This document shows, one piece after another, positions 40,455 to 49,721 of a stretch of DNA of 57,373 bases. The position numbers and the translations under genes were made by a program. Source of the stretch: Streptomyces sp. A3M-1-3 (GTDB lineage Bacteria; Actinomycetota; Actinomycetes; Streptomycetales; Streptomycetaceae); contig NZ_JANAVP010000032.1 of NCBI RefSeq assembly GCF_024213665.1, positions 1-57,373 on the forward strand. Direction: 5' to 3'. The notes beneath the pieces are model-generated. The model was not told where the DNA came from. It searched no databases and worked only from the letters and a program-made list of their open reading frames with translations. The number at the start of each line of letters is the position of its first letter. Positions within the stretch are counted from its first letter, which is position 1.

Positions 40455-42098
40455 TCACCCCTTGCTCACCGCCGTCAGGATCTCCGGGAGCCGGCTCGCC
40501 GTCGTCGGCGCCGCGACGCACAGGCCCGCCCAGGTGATCAGCGCGCCGTAGGCCGTGCCCGCCGGGAGAATCAGCCAGAGCCAGTGGTGGGCGCCGGTCA
40601 CATGGAGCGAGATGGCCAGCGCCAGCAGCGGTGCGCACAGCAGGGCCGAGGCGATCATGCCGCCGAAGATGCTGATCCAGGCCAGGCCCGCCTGCCCCGG
40701 CGCCACGTTCTTGTACGCGCTGTCCTGCGGGATCGAGTACGGGAAGCGGGCCGAGGCCACCGCCCCCGTCGCCAGCATCGCGCCCAGCAGCGCGAACGAG
40801 AGGCCCAGCGCCTCTGGCAGGGCCCGCCAGTTGCCGACCATGGCCGCCGTGACCACGGTGACGAACACCGAGTACGGCAGGGTGATCACCAACAACGCCA
40901 GCGCCCGCGCCCGCAGTTCCAGGTAGGCGTCGCGCTTCGAGGACATCGTGAGGGCCACTGTCCAGAAGGCGGAGGTGTCCTGGCCGAACTGGTTGTACAT
41001 CTGGATGCCCAGCATCCCGGCCGCGAAGCACGCGAAGTAGATCGTCCCGGTGCCCTGGAGCGCGTTGAACGCCGGCACGATCAGGCCGATGGCCAGCGAA
41101 GTGACCCATGCCGCCTTGGTCTTCGGATCCCGCCACACATACCGCAGGCTGCGCTGCATGACCGTGCCCGTGCGGCCCCCGGGGAGTAGGCGGGCCAGGC
41201 CCGTGGACGACGACTCCTTCCGCGCGGGCTCCGCCGCCTGGAGGGTCGAGCCGTCCGGCGTGGTCATCAGCTTCGTCAGGCTGCGCTGCCAGGACCACAG
41301 CAGGAGCACCAGGGCGACGGCGGTCAGCAGGAGTTGACCGGCGCCGCGCCCGTACGCGCCCTCGCTCACCGCGTCCACCGCGCCGATCGCCGAGGCCGGC
41401 GGCAGCCAGCGCACCACGTCCGCCGCCGGATCCAGCGCGGTCAGCCCGCCGGCTTCGCTGAGCCGCTGGCCGCCGAAGTTCACCACCTGGATGCCGACCG
41501 CGATCACCAGGCCGCTCAGTACGGCGAGATCGCGGCCCTTACGGCTGGTGAGCAGCCGGATGTTGGCGGCCGCGACGGCCCGCGCGAGCGCCACGCACAC
41601 CAGCAGCGTCAGGGGTATGGCGAGCACCCCGACCGCCACGGCGGTCCCGCCGTGCGCCACCGCGACCACCGAACCGGCGGCCAGGCACAGCGTGAACAGC
41701 GGGCCGATGCCGACCAGGGAGGCGGTGAGCAGCGCCACGATCAGCGGCCGCGGCCGCAGCGGGAGCATCACCAGCCGGGTCGGGTCGAGGGTCTCGTCCC
41801 CGCCGGGGAAGAACAGCGGCATCACGGCCCAGCCGAGTGCCAGTACGCCCGTCAGCAGGACTACGACGGTCGCCGCGTGTCCGCTGCCGCGCAGCGCGAT
41901 GAGCCCGACGAGCTGGAGTGCCGCGAAGAGCAGCGTGATCACGACGGAGGCGATGTAGGCGGCCCTGCGGCCGGACGACTGGCGCAGGCCGTTGCGCAGC
42001 AGGGACAGCTTGAGACGGACGAAGACCGGGGTGATCCCGGCAGCGGACGTGTTCCCGGCCGTACGGGTGGCCGTGCTCGTGCTCGTGGGCGCGCTCAT
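40455..42098 (-). CDS. ABC transporter permease (ABC-2 type, ABC_export-like)
   Basis: A 547-aa membrane protein with about 12 hydrophobic segments. The N-terminus (VRLKLSLLRNGLRQSSGRRAAYI) is the typical cytosolic start of large actinobacterial exporter permeases. ATG 42098 overlaps the stop of the ATPase gene (ATGA), so the two are co-translated and form one exporter. The substrate is unknown. The C-terminus (APTTASRLPEILTAVSKG) is cytosolic. Confidence 0.87.
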   Translation of the reverse strand: MSAPTSTSTATRTAGNTSAAGITPVFVRLKLSLLRNGLRQSSGRRAAYIASVVITLLFAALQLVGLIALRGSGHAATVVVLLTGVLALGWAVMPLFFPGGDETLDPTRLVMLPLRPRPLIVALLTASLVGIGPLFTLCLAAGSVVAVAHGGTAVAVGVLAIPLTLLVCVALARAVAAANIRLLTSRKGRDLAVLSGLVIAVGIQVVNFGGQRLSEAGGLTALDPAADVVRWLPPASAIGAVDAVSEGAYGRGAGQLLLTAVALVLLLWSWQRSLTKLMTTPDGSTLQAAEPARKESSSTGLARLLPGGRTGTVMQRSLRYVWRDPKTKAAWVTSLAIGLIVPAFNALQGTGTIYFACFAAGMLGIQMYNQFGQDTSAFWTVALTMSSKRDAYLELRARALALLVITLPYSVFVTVVTAAMVGNWRALPEALGLSFALLGAMLATGAVASARFPYSIPQDSAYKNVAPGQAGLAWISIFGGMIASALLCAPLLALAISLHVTGAHHWLWLILPAGTAYGALITWAGLCVAAPTTASRLPEILTAVSKG

Positions 42099-42913
42099 CG
42101 GCCGGCCCCGCCGCCCAGCCAGTCCAGGGAGTCGCCGTGGTCCCGCCCGCCCGCGCCGACCAGTTCGAGGAAGGCGCTCTGCAAGGAGGGCGCGTCGCCC
42201 CGCACCTCGGCGAGAGTGCCGTGCGCACGGATCCGGCCCGCCGCCATGACCGCGACCCAGTCGCACAGCGACTCGACGAGCTCCATCACATGGCTGGAGA
42301 ACACGACGGTCGCACCCGAGACGGTGTACCGCTCCAGCACCCCGCGGATCGTCTGCGCGGAGACCGGGTCGACGCCCTCGAACGGCTCGTCCAGGAAGAG
42401 GATTTCGGGATTGTGGAGGAGCGCGGACGCCAGGCCGATCTTCTTCCGCATGCCGGTGGAGTAGTCGACGACCAGCTTGTGCTGCGCGCCCGCCAGGTCC
42501 AGTACGTCCAGGAGCTGCGTCGCCCGCTTGTCGACCTCGTCGCCGGGCAGCCCCCGCAGCCGCCCGGTGTACGCGAGGAGTTCGCGCCCCGAGAGGCGCT
42601 CGAAGAGCCGTAGTCCCTCGGGCAGTACGCCGATCCGCGCCTTCACCTCCGCCGGGTCCCGCCAGACGTCCCGGCCGGTGACCTCGACCCGCCCATGGTC
42701 GGGGCGGAGCAGCCCGGTCACCATCGACAGCGTGGTCGTCTTGCCCGCGCCGTTCGGTCCGACCAGGCCGATGAACTTGCCCGCGGGCAGCTCCAGATCG
42801 ATCCCCGCGACGGCGATCTGCTCCCCGAAGCGCTTCCACAGACCCTCTACCCGCACGGCGGCGGGCGGCGCCGTACGCGCTCCGCCCGCCTCATCAGCTG
42901 CCCGGTCCGGCAT
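42095..42913 (-). CDS. ABC transporter ATP-binding protein
   Basis: A 272-aa ATPase. It has Walker A GPNGAGKTT, the Q-loop region GVLPEGLRLFERLSG, the variant signature YSTGMRKKIGLASALLHNP, Walker B ILFLDEPFEGVDP and the switch His in VVFSSHVMELVE. It belongs to the CcmA/NatA-like exporter group. The start at ATG 42913 (MPDRAADEAGG) has GAGAGGCGGGG upstream. It is the first gene of a two-gene operon with the permease. Confidence 0.92.
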   Translation of the reverse strand: MPDRAADEAGGARTAPPAAVRVEGLWKRFGEQIAVAGIDLELPAGKFIGLVGPNGAGKTTTLSMVTGLLRPDHGRVEVTGRDVWRDPAEVKARIGVLPEGLRLFERLSGRELLAYTGRLRGLPGDEVDKRATQLLDVLDLAGAQHKLVVDYSTGMRKKIGLASALLHNPEILFLDEPFEGVDPVSAQTIRGVLERYTVSGATVVFSSHVMELVESLCDWVAVMAAGRIRAHGTLAEVRGDAPSLQSAFLELVGAGGRDHGDSLDWLGGGAGR

Positions 42914-42969
42914 CTGCCCCGCCTCTCGGTGTCCCCGTGGCCGGTCAACAGACGCAGCCTGGGGACACC

Positions 42970-43680
42970 TTACGAGTCCTGGGCTCGCCGGGTCCGTGCG
43001 TCGGCGGCCTCCCGCCCGCACGCGTACGCCAGCGGGCTGATCAGTTCCTCGGCGTCCGGAAGCCAGCGGTTGGCCGGTGTGGGCCGCCGGGCCCACTGCA
43101 CCGCGCCGTGGCTTCCGACGCGGGTCGGCGGCGCAGCGACGTAGTCTCCCTCGCCGCGGGCCGTCAGGTCGACCACGGCGGGTGACCACCCCAACTTCCG
43201 TACCAGATCGGGAACTTTGAGACCGGCGCCCGGCAGGACGAAGAACAGCATCCGGCGGTCCGGGGTGCAGGTGACCGGGCCGAGCGTCAGGTCCATGCGC
43301 TCCATCCGCGCCAGCGCCAGGAACCCGGCCGTCTCGGATACGTCGATCGCGTCGAACGTCCGGCCCGTCGGCAGCAGGATCGACGCCTTCGGCTGCGTCG
43401 ACCAGAGCCGGCGCGCCTGCACCGCGCTGCCCGTCGCCTGCGACTCCCAGTCCTGGCGGACCGGGTGGGCGCCGGGCGCGGAGCAGGCGGTGTCGCCGCA
43501 CGAGCACTGCTCCTTGCCGTCCTCGGCCTCCAGCCAGGTGCCGGGGAACACGTCCCAGTGGCGCTCTTCCGCGTACCGCACGGCGTGATCCAGCAGCTGG
43601 TCGGCTCGCTGCTGGGGGATGGGTGCGGCTTCCGTGACTCCGATGGTCTCTTCCACGGTGAACTCAACTCCCGCCGTCAC
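42970..43680 (-). CDS. bifunctional DNA primase/polymerase-domain protein
   Basis: A 236-aa protein with the N-terminal prim-pol-like segment RYAEERHWDVFPGTWL, a Cys-rich loop (CSCGDTACSAPGAHP) and the core ASILLPTGRTFDAIDVSETAG (acidic residues of the prim-pol fold). Stand-alone short versions like this are conserved in streptomycetes and are not known to prime DNA; the name is by domain only. A GTG start at 43680 is used. It diverges from the regulator at 43888. Confidence 0.78.
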   Translation of the reverse strand: MTAGVEFTVEETIGVTEAAPIPQQRADQLLDHAVRYAEERHWDVFPGTWLEAEDGKEQCSCGDTACSAPGAHPVRQDWESQATGSAVQARRLWSTQPKASILLPTGRTFDAIDVSETAGFLALARMERMDLTLGPVTCTPDRRMLFFVLPGAGLKVPDLVRKLGWSPAVVDLTARGEGDYVAAPPTRVGSHGAVQWARRPTPANRWLPDAEELISPLAYACGREAADARTRRAQDS

Positions 43681-43846
43681 CTCGGGTTACGGGCGGGGCC
43701 GGTGAGGTGCCGGGAGCATCGATCCTGCATGTCCGGCACGTGGGGCGCACCGGTGCACGGCCGGGGGCGCGCGGGGGGACGGGGAGTGGCCGGCGGGTAG
43801 TCACAAGCGTGGAACAACACCCGCATTCTTTGCATATCCGCCGGGC

Positions 43847-43866
43847 AGTGATCAATTCAGTGATCA
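43847..43866. promoter_or_regulatory. CAGTGATCA direct repeats upstream of the regulator
   Basis: CAGTGATCA occurs at 43847 and 43859 (12-bp period), each containing the palindrome TGATCA, 22 nt before the ATG at 43888. An operator is plausible by position. Confidence 0.4.
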
Positions 43867-43887
43867 TTGCAGCCTCAGGGGGTAGTC

Positions 43888-45270
43888 ATGGCAGCCAGGC
43901 CGCTCGTCGCCCGCCAGCCGAATGAACGGCTGCAGGCGCTCATCCAGGAAGCCGGGTGCTCCAATGCCGGGCTGGCTCGCCGCGTGAACATGTGCGGGGC
44001 GGAGCACGGTCTCGATCTCCGGTACGACAAGACGTCGGTGGCCCGCTGGCTGCGCGGGCAGCAGCCGCGCGGCCGGGCCCCCGGGATCATCGCCGAGGCG
44101 CTGGGCCGCAAGCTCGGCCGTACGGTCACGATCGAAGAGATCGGGATGGCGAACGGCAAGAACCTCGCATCGGGGGTCGGCCTGCAGTTCTCCCCCACTG
44201 TGGTGGGCGCCATCGAGCAGGTCTGTGAGCTGTGGCGCAGTGATGTCGGCCGGCGTGACTTCCTCGCCGGATCGAGCGTCGCCGCCTCCGCGCTGGTGGA
44301 GCCCAGCCGCGACTGGCTGATCACCGGAGCGGACGCGCAGGTGGCGCGGTCGGCGGGCGCGCGGGTCGGGGCCTCGGACGTCGACGCGGTTCGGGCGACG
44401 ACCGAGGCGCTGATCGAGCTGGACCACCGGTTCGGCAGCGGCCATGTCCGCCCGATCGTCGTCCACTACCTCAACAGCGTGGTGTCCGGGCTGCTGGCCG
44501 GCTCGTACCGTGAATCGGTCGGCCGCGCGCTCTTCGCCACCGTGGCGCGGCTCACGGAGCTGGCCGGCTACATGGCCGTCGACACCGGTCAGCCCGGGCT
44601 CGCCCAGCGCTACTACATCCAGGCGCTGCGGCTGGCGCAGGCGGCGGGCGACCGGGGTTACGGCGCCTATGTGCTGGCCGCGTCGATGAGCCACCTCGCC
44701 GCGCAGCTCGGCAACCCGCGCGAGATCGCCCAGTTGGCGCGGGCGGCGCAGGAGGGCGCGCGCGGTCAGGTGCCGCCGCGTGCGGAGGCGATGTTCCTCG
44801 CGGCGGAGGCGCGGGGGCACGCGCTGATGGGCGACGCGCGTGCCACGCAGGTGGCGGCGGGCCGGGCGCTGGGTGCGCTGGAGCGTACGGACGCGGCCGC
44901 GGGGGACGATCCGGCGTGGATCGCCCACTTCGACGCGGCCTACCTCGCCGACGAGCTGGCGCACTGCCACCGCGACCTCGGCCAGGCGGAGGCGGCGGGC
45001 CGGCGGGCGGAGGAGGCGCTGGACGGGCTGCCGGAGACTAAGGCCCGGCGCCGCGCGATCGGCCTGGTGCTGCTGGCCACGTCCCAGGTCCAGCGCCGCG
45101 AGGTCGAGCAGGCCTGTCACACGGGGACGCGCGCGGTGGAACTGCTGGATACGCTGCGGTCCAACCGGGGCGCCGAGTACCTGGACGACTTCCAGCAGCG
45201 CCTGGAGCCGTTCCGGGACGAGCCGGCGGTATGTGAGTTCAGTGCGCGGCTGGAGATCAGCGCGGCGTAG
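43888..45270 (+). CDS. NsdA-like regulatory protein with TPR repeats
   Basis: A 460-aa protein. The N-terminal region (LQALIQEAGCSNAGLARRVN, then TSVARWLRGQQPRGRAPGII) is a degenerate helix-turn-helix of the XRE-like type. A linker with RRDFLAGSSVAASALVEPSRDWL follows, then TPR-like helices (QPGLAQRYYIQALRLAQAAGD). This layout is that of NsdA and its paralogues, which modulate sporulation and antibiotic production in streptomycetes. Two further relatives occur in the window (54401, and a fragment at 56097). The start has AGGGGGTAGTC upstream. Confidence 0.85.
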   Translation: MAARPLVARQPNERLQALIQEAGCSNAGLARRVNMCGAEHGLDLRYDKTSVARWLRGQQPRGRAPGIIAEALGRKLGRTVTIEEIGMANGKNLASGVGLQFSPTVVGAIEQVCELWRSDVGRRDFLAGSSVAASALVEPSRDWLITGADAQVARSAGARVGASDVDAVRATTEALIELDHRFGSGHVRPIVVHYLNSVVSGLLAGSYRESVGRALFATVARLTELAGYMAVDTGQPGLAQRYYIQALRLAQAAGDRGYGAYVLAASMSHLAAQLGNPREIAQLARAAQEGARGQVPPRAEAMFLAAEARGHALMGDARATQVAAGRALGALERTDAAAGDDPAWIAHFDAAYLADELAHCHRDLGQAEAAGRRAEEALDGLPETKARRRAIGLVLLATSQVQRREVEQACHTGTRAVELLDTLRSNRGAEYLDDFQQRLEPFRDEPAVCEFSARLEISAA

Positions 45271-45402
45271 CGGGCGCTCCTGGTGCCCCCTAACAGCGTC
45301 TTGAGGACCCTTCTTGTTACTGCTTTCGGGAGCGTGGCAGGGGGGCTCCGGGACCCGGTAGCGTGAACCGACGGTTCCGTAGGTATACACGTAGGAGTCC
45401 CG

Positions 45403-46773
45403 GTGACGCAGAGCGGACAGGGCGACGAGCCGCAGTATCCCGCGGCCCGGCCTGCGCACGAGGGTGTCGTGCTGCCCGCGGACGGTAGTGGCCCCTGGAT
45501 ACCGGGCGTCTCGGGGGAGCAGGTCGCCCCGGCGGGTGGACAGCCCTGGGGGCAGCCGTGGGGGCCGGGCCCGCAGCAGGCGCAGGCATCGCAGCCGGTG
45601 TCGCAGCCGCTGCCGCCGTATGCCGGAGCCGGGGCGGACGCCACCCAGTACCTGCCGCCGGTGGCCGCCGCGCCCGTCGGACTGCCGCCCGAACGTCCCG
45701 CCGAGTCCACCCAGTACCTGGGCACGGGCCACGGCCAGAGCCACGGCCAGTGGGCGCCGCAGGGCCCGGATGCGCAGGCGACGCAGTACATCGCGCCGGT
45801 ACCGGCCGGGGACGCGCAGGCGACGCAGTACATCGCGCCGGTACCTGCCGGGCCCGCCGGGCCCGCCGGGCCGCACGGCCCGGATGCGCAGGCGACGCAG
45901 TACATCGCGCCCGTTCCGGCCGCGCCCGCCGGGGCTCCGTACGGCATCAGGCCCGGCACTCCGGAGGACCGTCAGCCGCCCGCCGAGTTCGACAGCCTCT
46001 TCCGTACCGACGCCGGGCCCGAACGCCCCGACTCCACCCAGCAGTTGCCCCGTTTCGACGGGCCGCAGCAGCGCCGGCCGCAGCGGCCGTACGCCCCCGC
46101 CGCCGCCGCACCGCACGCACAGCCCGAGTCGCCCCGCCGCCGGTCGTCCCCGGCCGCCCTCATCGCCGCGGGCGTGGTCGGCCTCGCCGTGGTGGGCCTC
46201 GGCGTGGGCGCCCTGCTGAGCGGCGGCGACGAGGACAACAAGGGCCAGGACGACAGGACGGTCGTCACGGCGGACTCGTCGCCCACCACCGGGACCTCGG
46301 CCGAACCGGCCGCCGATCCGGCCAAGGCGCAGGCCGAGGGGCTGGACAAGCTGCTCGCGGACAGCAACAACAGCCGGGCGTCGGTGATCCGTTCGGTCGA
46401 GAACATCAAGAAGTGCGACAACCTCGGCCAGGCGGCCGTCGATCTGCGGGCCGCCGCCGTACAGCGCGAGAACCTGGTGACCCGCCTGCAGGGGCTCCCC
46501 GTCGACAACCTGCCGGAGAACGCACGGCTGTCGGCCGCCCTCACCAAGGCGTGGAAGTCGTCCGCGTCCGCGGACAGCCACTACGCCGCGTGGGCCGACC
46601 AGGTGGCCGGCAAGAAGGGCTGCAAGGACGGCCGCGCCCGCCAGACCGCCCAGACGGGGGCGGCCAACCGCGCCAGCGGCGAAGCGACGCAGGCCAAGCA
46701 GGAGGCGGCGGCCCTGTGGAACACGATCGCCGGCCAACACGGCCTGACCAAGCGCGACAGAACCCACCTCTAG
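45403..46773 (+). CDS. proline-rich membrane protein with ATQY repeats
   Basis: A 456-aa protein. Residues 1-245 are Pro/Gln/Gly/Ala-rich and contain recurring (A/S)TQY motifs, among them three copies of DAQATQYIAPVPA near residues 124-180. One transmembrane helix (AALIAAGVVGLAVVGLGVGALL, about 250-272) follows basic residues. The external domain of ~180 residues has two Cys (IKKCDN, KKGCKD) likely to form a disulfide. The topology is N-in/C-out. A GTG start with TAGGAGT 5 nt upstream is used. Function is unknown. Confidence 0.8.
   Translation: MTQSGQGDEPQYPAARPAHEGVVLPADGSGPWIPGVSGEQVAPAGGQPWGQPWGPGPQQAQASQPVSQPLPPYAGAGADATQYLPPVAAAPVGLPPERPAESTQYLGTGHGQSHGQWAPQGPDAQATQYIAPVPAGDAQATQYIAPVPAGPAGPAGPHGPDAQATQYIAPVPAAPAGAPYGIRPGTPEDRQPPAEFDSLFRTDAGPERPDSTQQLPRFDGPQQRRPQRPYAPAAAAPHAQPESPRRRSSPAALIAAGVVGLAVVGLGVGALLSGGDEDNKGQDDRTVVTADSSPTTGTSAEPAADPAKAQAEGLDKLLADSNNSRASVIRSVENIKKCDNLGQAAVDLRAAAVQRENLVTRLQGLPVDNLPENARLSAALTKAWKSSASADSHYAAWADQVAGKKGCKDGRARQTAQTGAANRASGEATQAKQEAAALWNTIAGQHGLTKRDRTHL
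45769..45927 (+). repeat. in-frame repeat encoding DAQATQYIAPVPA
   Basis: The unit GATGCGCAGGCGACGCAGTA plus its continuation appears three times with small changes, with spacers rich in GGGCCCGCC. Confidence 0.8.
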
Positions 46774-46868
46774 CCAGGCATCCGGCCCCCGAAGGCCGCC
46801 CGGCGTGTCGCCCAGCGGCCGCATGCCCCAGGCCGGTTCGCACGCGGCCGCGGCCGCCGGCCGCGAGG

Positions 46869-48197
46869 CTAGCTTGCTCGTGGAGCGCCTTCCAGGGTTG
46901 CTGTCATGTCTCGGGAGCCCTTTTCCAGGGCTACCAGGCGGCCTTCGCGGACCACCTGGAACGTCACCCGGCCGTTGACGATCCTCGGAAAGCCCCGGAC
47001 CGCGCGCATGTCCTCGTACCGCCAGCTCAGCTTCGGCGTGAGGCCGCCCATGTCGATTCCGGGGGTGCGGTCGAGGGCCTGGGCCACCCGCGGTGCGCTG
47101 ACGTTCTCACCCAGCGAGCGGACGATGTCGGTGAACACCGTGTACGCGATCCAGGTGGTCTGGATGCCGGTGTCGGCCGGGTCGATCCGGTCGTCGCCGA
47201 AGGCGTGCTCGCTGATCACCTTGCGCATCGGCTCCCACAGCGGGTCGCTCGCCACCGGGTACCAGCCGGTGACGTACGCGCCCTCGAAGGGGCCCTCCTT
47301 GCCGCCGGTGCGGTTCACCAGGCCCTGGCTGACGCTGCCGAGCACCGAGGAGATCCGGACCTTCTGGAGGTCCTTCTGGACCCGCCGGAAGGAGTCGAAG
47401 AACGTCTCCGTCCGCTCGCCGAGCACGGCGGTGACGCAGCCCTTCGACGCCCGTTCCGTCGCCGCGGCGGCACCGATGACCCCCGGCAGGGACGGGTCTG
47501 CGCCCGCCTCCTTCAGCGCCTCGCGCGCCTTCGCGCTGTAGTCGCCCGCGTCCTCGGCGGCGCGGACATCGGCGGCCTCGGCCCGCTTGCCCGCCACCAG
47601 GCCCGAATTGAGAAGTATCGGCATCGTGTCGCCCGCGACGGTGTCGGGACGGACCAGGGAGACGCGCTCGCAGTCCTGGGCGAGCTGGCGCCCGTTGCCC
47701 GCGAGAAGGACCGGCTGGCCGCCGTTCACCGGGTACGAGAGCGTGCTCTGGAACTCCTCGTCGGAGACGCCGTAGCCGCCGATGAACGGGATGCCCGCGG
47801 TCTCCAGCGGGGCCATGAAGGCCCGGCCGTGCTGGCTGTACGAGCCCACGACCGCGACGGCGTTCGCGGTGACCGCCTGCCGTGCGCAGTCGCCCGCGCC
47901 GACCGGGGTGTTGTGCTCGTTGCAGGTGATGACCTTCAGATCCCGGCCGTTGATGCCGCCGCGGCTGTTGATCCAGCGCGCGTAGGCGCTCGCCATGGCC
48001 GGCATGCCCGCCATGTTCGTGGCCTGGGTTCCGTCCGGCGCGAAGGTCATCACGGTGAGGGGCTCCCTGGAACCCCCCGAGTCTCCAGGGAGCACACCGC
48101 ATCCCCCGATGAGTGACGCACAGACCGCCGTACACAGCGCGGTGATCAACGCGGTAGGGGTAGGGCGGAGGGAGGAGGTACGTCGCCGACCGGTCAT
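46869..48197 (-). CDS. ABC-type branched-chain-amino-acid-like substrate-binding lipoprotein
   Basis: A 442-aa lipoprotein. A basic N-terminus (MTGRRRTSSLRP) precedes a hydrophobic stretch and the lipobox LIGGC. The mature part is a type I periplasmic binding domain: MTFAPDGTQATNMAGMPAM, YARWINSRGGINGR, VAVVGSYSQHGRAFMAPLETAGIPFIGG and TTWIAYTVFTDIVRSLGE follow the Peripla_BP_6 order. No permease or ATPase genes are adjacent, so it may act as a sensor or share a transporter. It converges on the proline-rich protein gene. Confidence 0.83.
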   Translation of the reverse strand: MTGRRRTSSLRPTPTALITALCTAVCASLIGGCGVLPGDSGGSREPLTVMTFAPDGTQATNMAGMPAMASAYARWINSRGGINGRDLKVITCNEHNTPVGAGDCARQAVTANAVAVVGSYSQHGRAFMAPLETAGIPFIGGYGVSDEEFQSTLSYPVNGGQPVLLAGNGRQLAQDCERVSLVRPDTVAGDTMPILLNSGLVAGKRAEAADVRAAEDAGDYSAKAREALKEAGADPSLPGVIGAAAATERASKGCVTAVLGERTETFFDSFRRVQKDLQKVRISSVLGSVSQGLVNRTGGKEGPFEGAYVTGWYPVASDPLWEPMRKVISEHAFGDDRIDPADTGIQTTWIAYTVFTDIVRSLGENVSAPRVAQALDRTPGIDMGGLTPKLSWRYEDMRAVRGFPRIVNGRVTFQVVREGRLVALEKGSRDMTATLEGAPRAS

Positions 48198-48368
48198 GAC
48201 TCTGCACAATTCCGCCCCACGGGTAACACCCGAGTGAGCTTTGCTCAACGTTCGGTGACGTAAAGATGAATTGCAGGGGTGCGTACGCATCCGCGAAACG
48301 GGAACGTACGATCGGCAACCGTGCAAGGTTCGGAGAACTCTTCCCGTCGCGGCCGTCGCTCCCCCACC

Positions 48369-48815
48369 ATGGGCGGCATGCCGCTCAACGACATGCCGTG
48401 GTGGCGCTGGCGCAGCAATGTGCGCTCGGCGCTGCACATGCTTTCCGACCCCGCCTTCCAGCAGGAGTGCTGGCTGGCCGGCCTCGACGGCTACGGTGAC
48501 GTCACCGACGCCGTGTACCGGCTGGTCGAGGACACCTGGCTGGACAACTGGTCCGCCGAGAAGTACGTCGGGACGGTCTTCCGTGACTTCCAGGAGGCCG
48601 CCCTCGTGGACACCGCCGTCCTGCGGGTGCTGCGCATCATGCACCAGGTCGGGGCGGACGCTCCCGTGTCCGCGTACATCGAGCACCACGCCTGGCCCGA
48701 GGCGGTACGGGCAGCCCGTGACGCCCACGTACGCCTCGCGACGAGCGACGGCGACGACCCGGACGCCGCTCCGCGCTCGCTGGATGTACTGCGGATCATG
48801 ACGCGGTCGGCGTGA
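48369..48815 (+). CDS. SCO4402 family protein
   Basis: A 148-aa Trp-rich, probably soluble helical protein: WWRWRSNVRSALHMLSDPAF, DAVYRLVEDTWLDNWSAEKY, VLRVLRIMHQVG and a C-terminal LDVLRIMTRSA. I recognise it as the conserved streptomycete SCO4402 family of unknown function. The start is uncertain: ATG 48369 is used, and GTG 48321 would add 16 basic residues. It diverges from the lipoprotein gene and precedes purU by 30 nt. Confidence 0.75.
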   Translation: MGGMPLNDMPWWRWRSNVRSALHMLSDPAFQQECWLAGLDGYGDVTDAVYRLVEDTWLDNWSAEKYVGTVFRDFQEAALVDTAVLRVLRIMHQVGADAPVSAYIEHHAWPEAVRAARDAHVRLATSDGDDPDAAPRSLDVLRIMTRSA

Positions 48816-48845
48816 GCCCGCGCGGGTGTGGAATCCTTTGGGTTC

Positions 48846-49721
48846 ATGAGCGCCCCGCAGCCTGAGCCGCAGCCTGAGCAGTACGTCCTGACGGTGACCT
48901 GCCCCGACAAGCAGGGCATTGTGCACGCCGTGTCGAGTTACCTGTTCATGACCGGCTGCAACATCGAGGACAGCCAGCAGTTCGGCGACCACGGCACCGG
49001 GCTCTTCTTCATGCGGGTGCACTTCTCCGCCGAGCCGCCCGTCACGCTGGAGAAGCTGCGCGCCAGTTTCGCCGCCATCGGGGACACGTTCCGGATGGAC
49101 TGGCAGATCCACCGCGCGTCCGAGCGGATGCGGATCGTGCTGATGGTCTCGAAGTTCGGCCACTGCCTGAACGATCTGCTCTTCCGCTCGTCGATCGGCG
49201 CGCTGCCGGTCGAGATCGCCGCGGTCGTCTCCAACCACACGGACTTCGAAGAGCTCGTCGGCTCGTACGGCATCCCCTTCCACCACATTCCGGTCACCAA
49301 GGACACCAAGGCGGCGGCCGAGGCGCAGCTGTTGGAGCTGGTCCGGGCCGAGAGCGTGGAACTGGTCGTCCTCGCCCGCTATATGCAGGTGCTCTCCGAC
49401 GATCTGTGCAAGCAGTTGAACGGCCGGATCATCAACATCCACCACTCCTTCCTGCCGAGCTTCAAGGGCGCGAAGCCGTACCACCAGGCGCACGAGCGCG
49501 GCGTGAAGCTGATCGGCGCGACGGCGCACTATGTGACCGCCGACCTCGACGAGGGCCCGATCATCGAGCAGGAGGTCGAGCGCGTGGGGCACGAGGTGAC
49601 GCCGGAGCAGCTGGTGGCGGTCGGCCGCGATGTGGAGTGCCAGGCGCTGGCGCGCGCGGTGAAGTGGCACAGCGAACACCGCGTGCTGCTCAACGGCCGC
49701 CGTACGGTCGTCTTCGCCTAG
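48846..49721 (+). CDS. purU: formyltetrahydrofolate deformylase
   Basis: A 291-aa hydrolase that releases formate from 10-formyl-THF to balance one-carbon pools. Residues about 8-90 are an ACT regulatory domain (LTVTCPDKQGIVHAVSSYLF). The catalytic formyltransferase-fold domain follows, with VVSNHTDFE, LARYMQVLS, INIHHSFLPSFKGAKPYHQA (Asn and His of the active site) and TADLDEGPII (Asp). The start is ATG 48846; GTG 48828 is possible. Confidence 0.95.
   Translation: MSAPQPEPQPEQYVLTVTCPDKQGIVHAVSSYLFMTGCNIEDSQQFGDHGTGLFFMRVHFSAEPPVTLEKLRASFAAIGDTFRMDWQIHRASERMRIVLMVSKFGHCLNDLLFRSSIGALPVEIAAVVSNHTDFEELVGSYGIPFHHIPVTKDTKAAAEAQLLELVRAESVELVVLARYMQVLSDDLCKQLNGRIINIHHSFLPSFKGAKPYHQAHERGVKLIGATAHYVTADLDEGPIIEQEVERVGHEVTPEQLVAVGRDVECQALARAVKWHSEHRVLLNGRRTVVFA

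Noticed and set aside
46774..46868. GC-rich GCGGCCGCGGCCGCCGGCC stretch considered as a terminator
   Set aside because: It is self-complementary in many registers but has no defined stem-loop preference. It may act between the convergent genes, but I cannot support a specific call.
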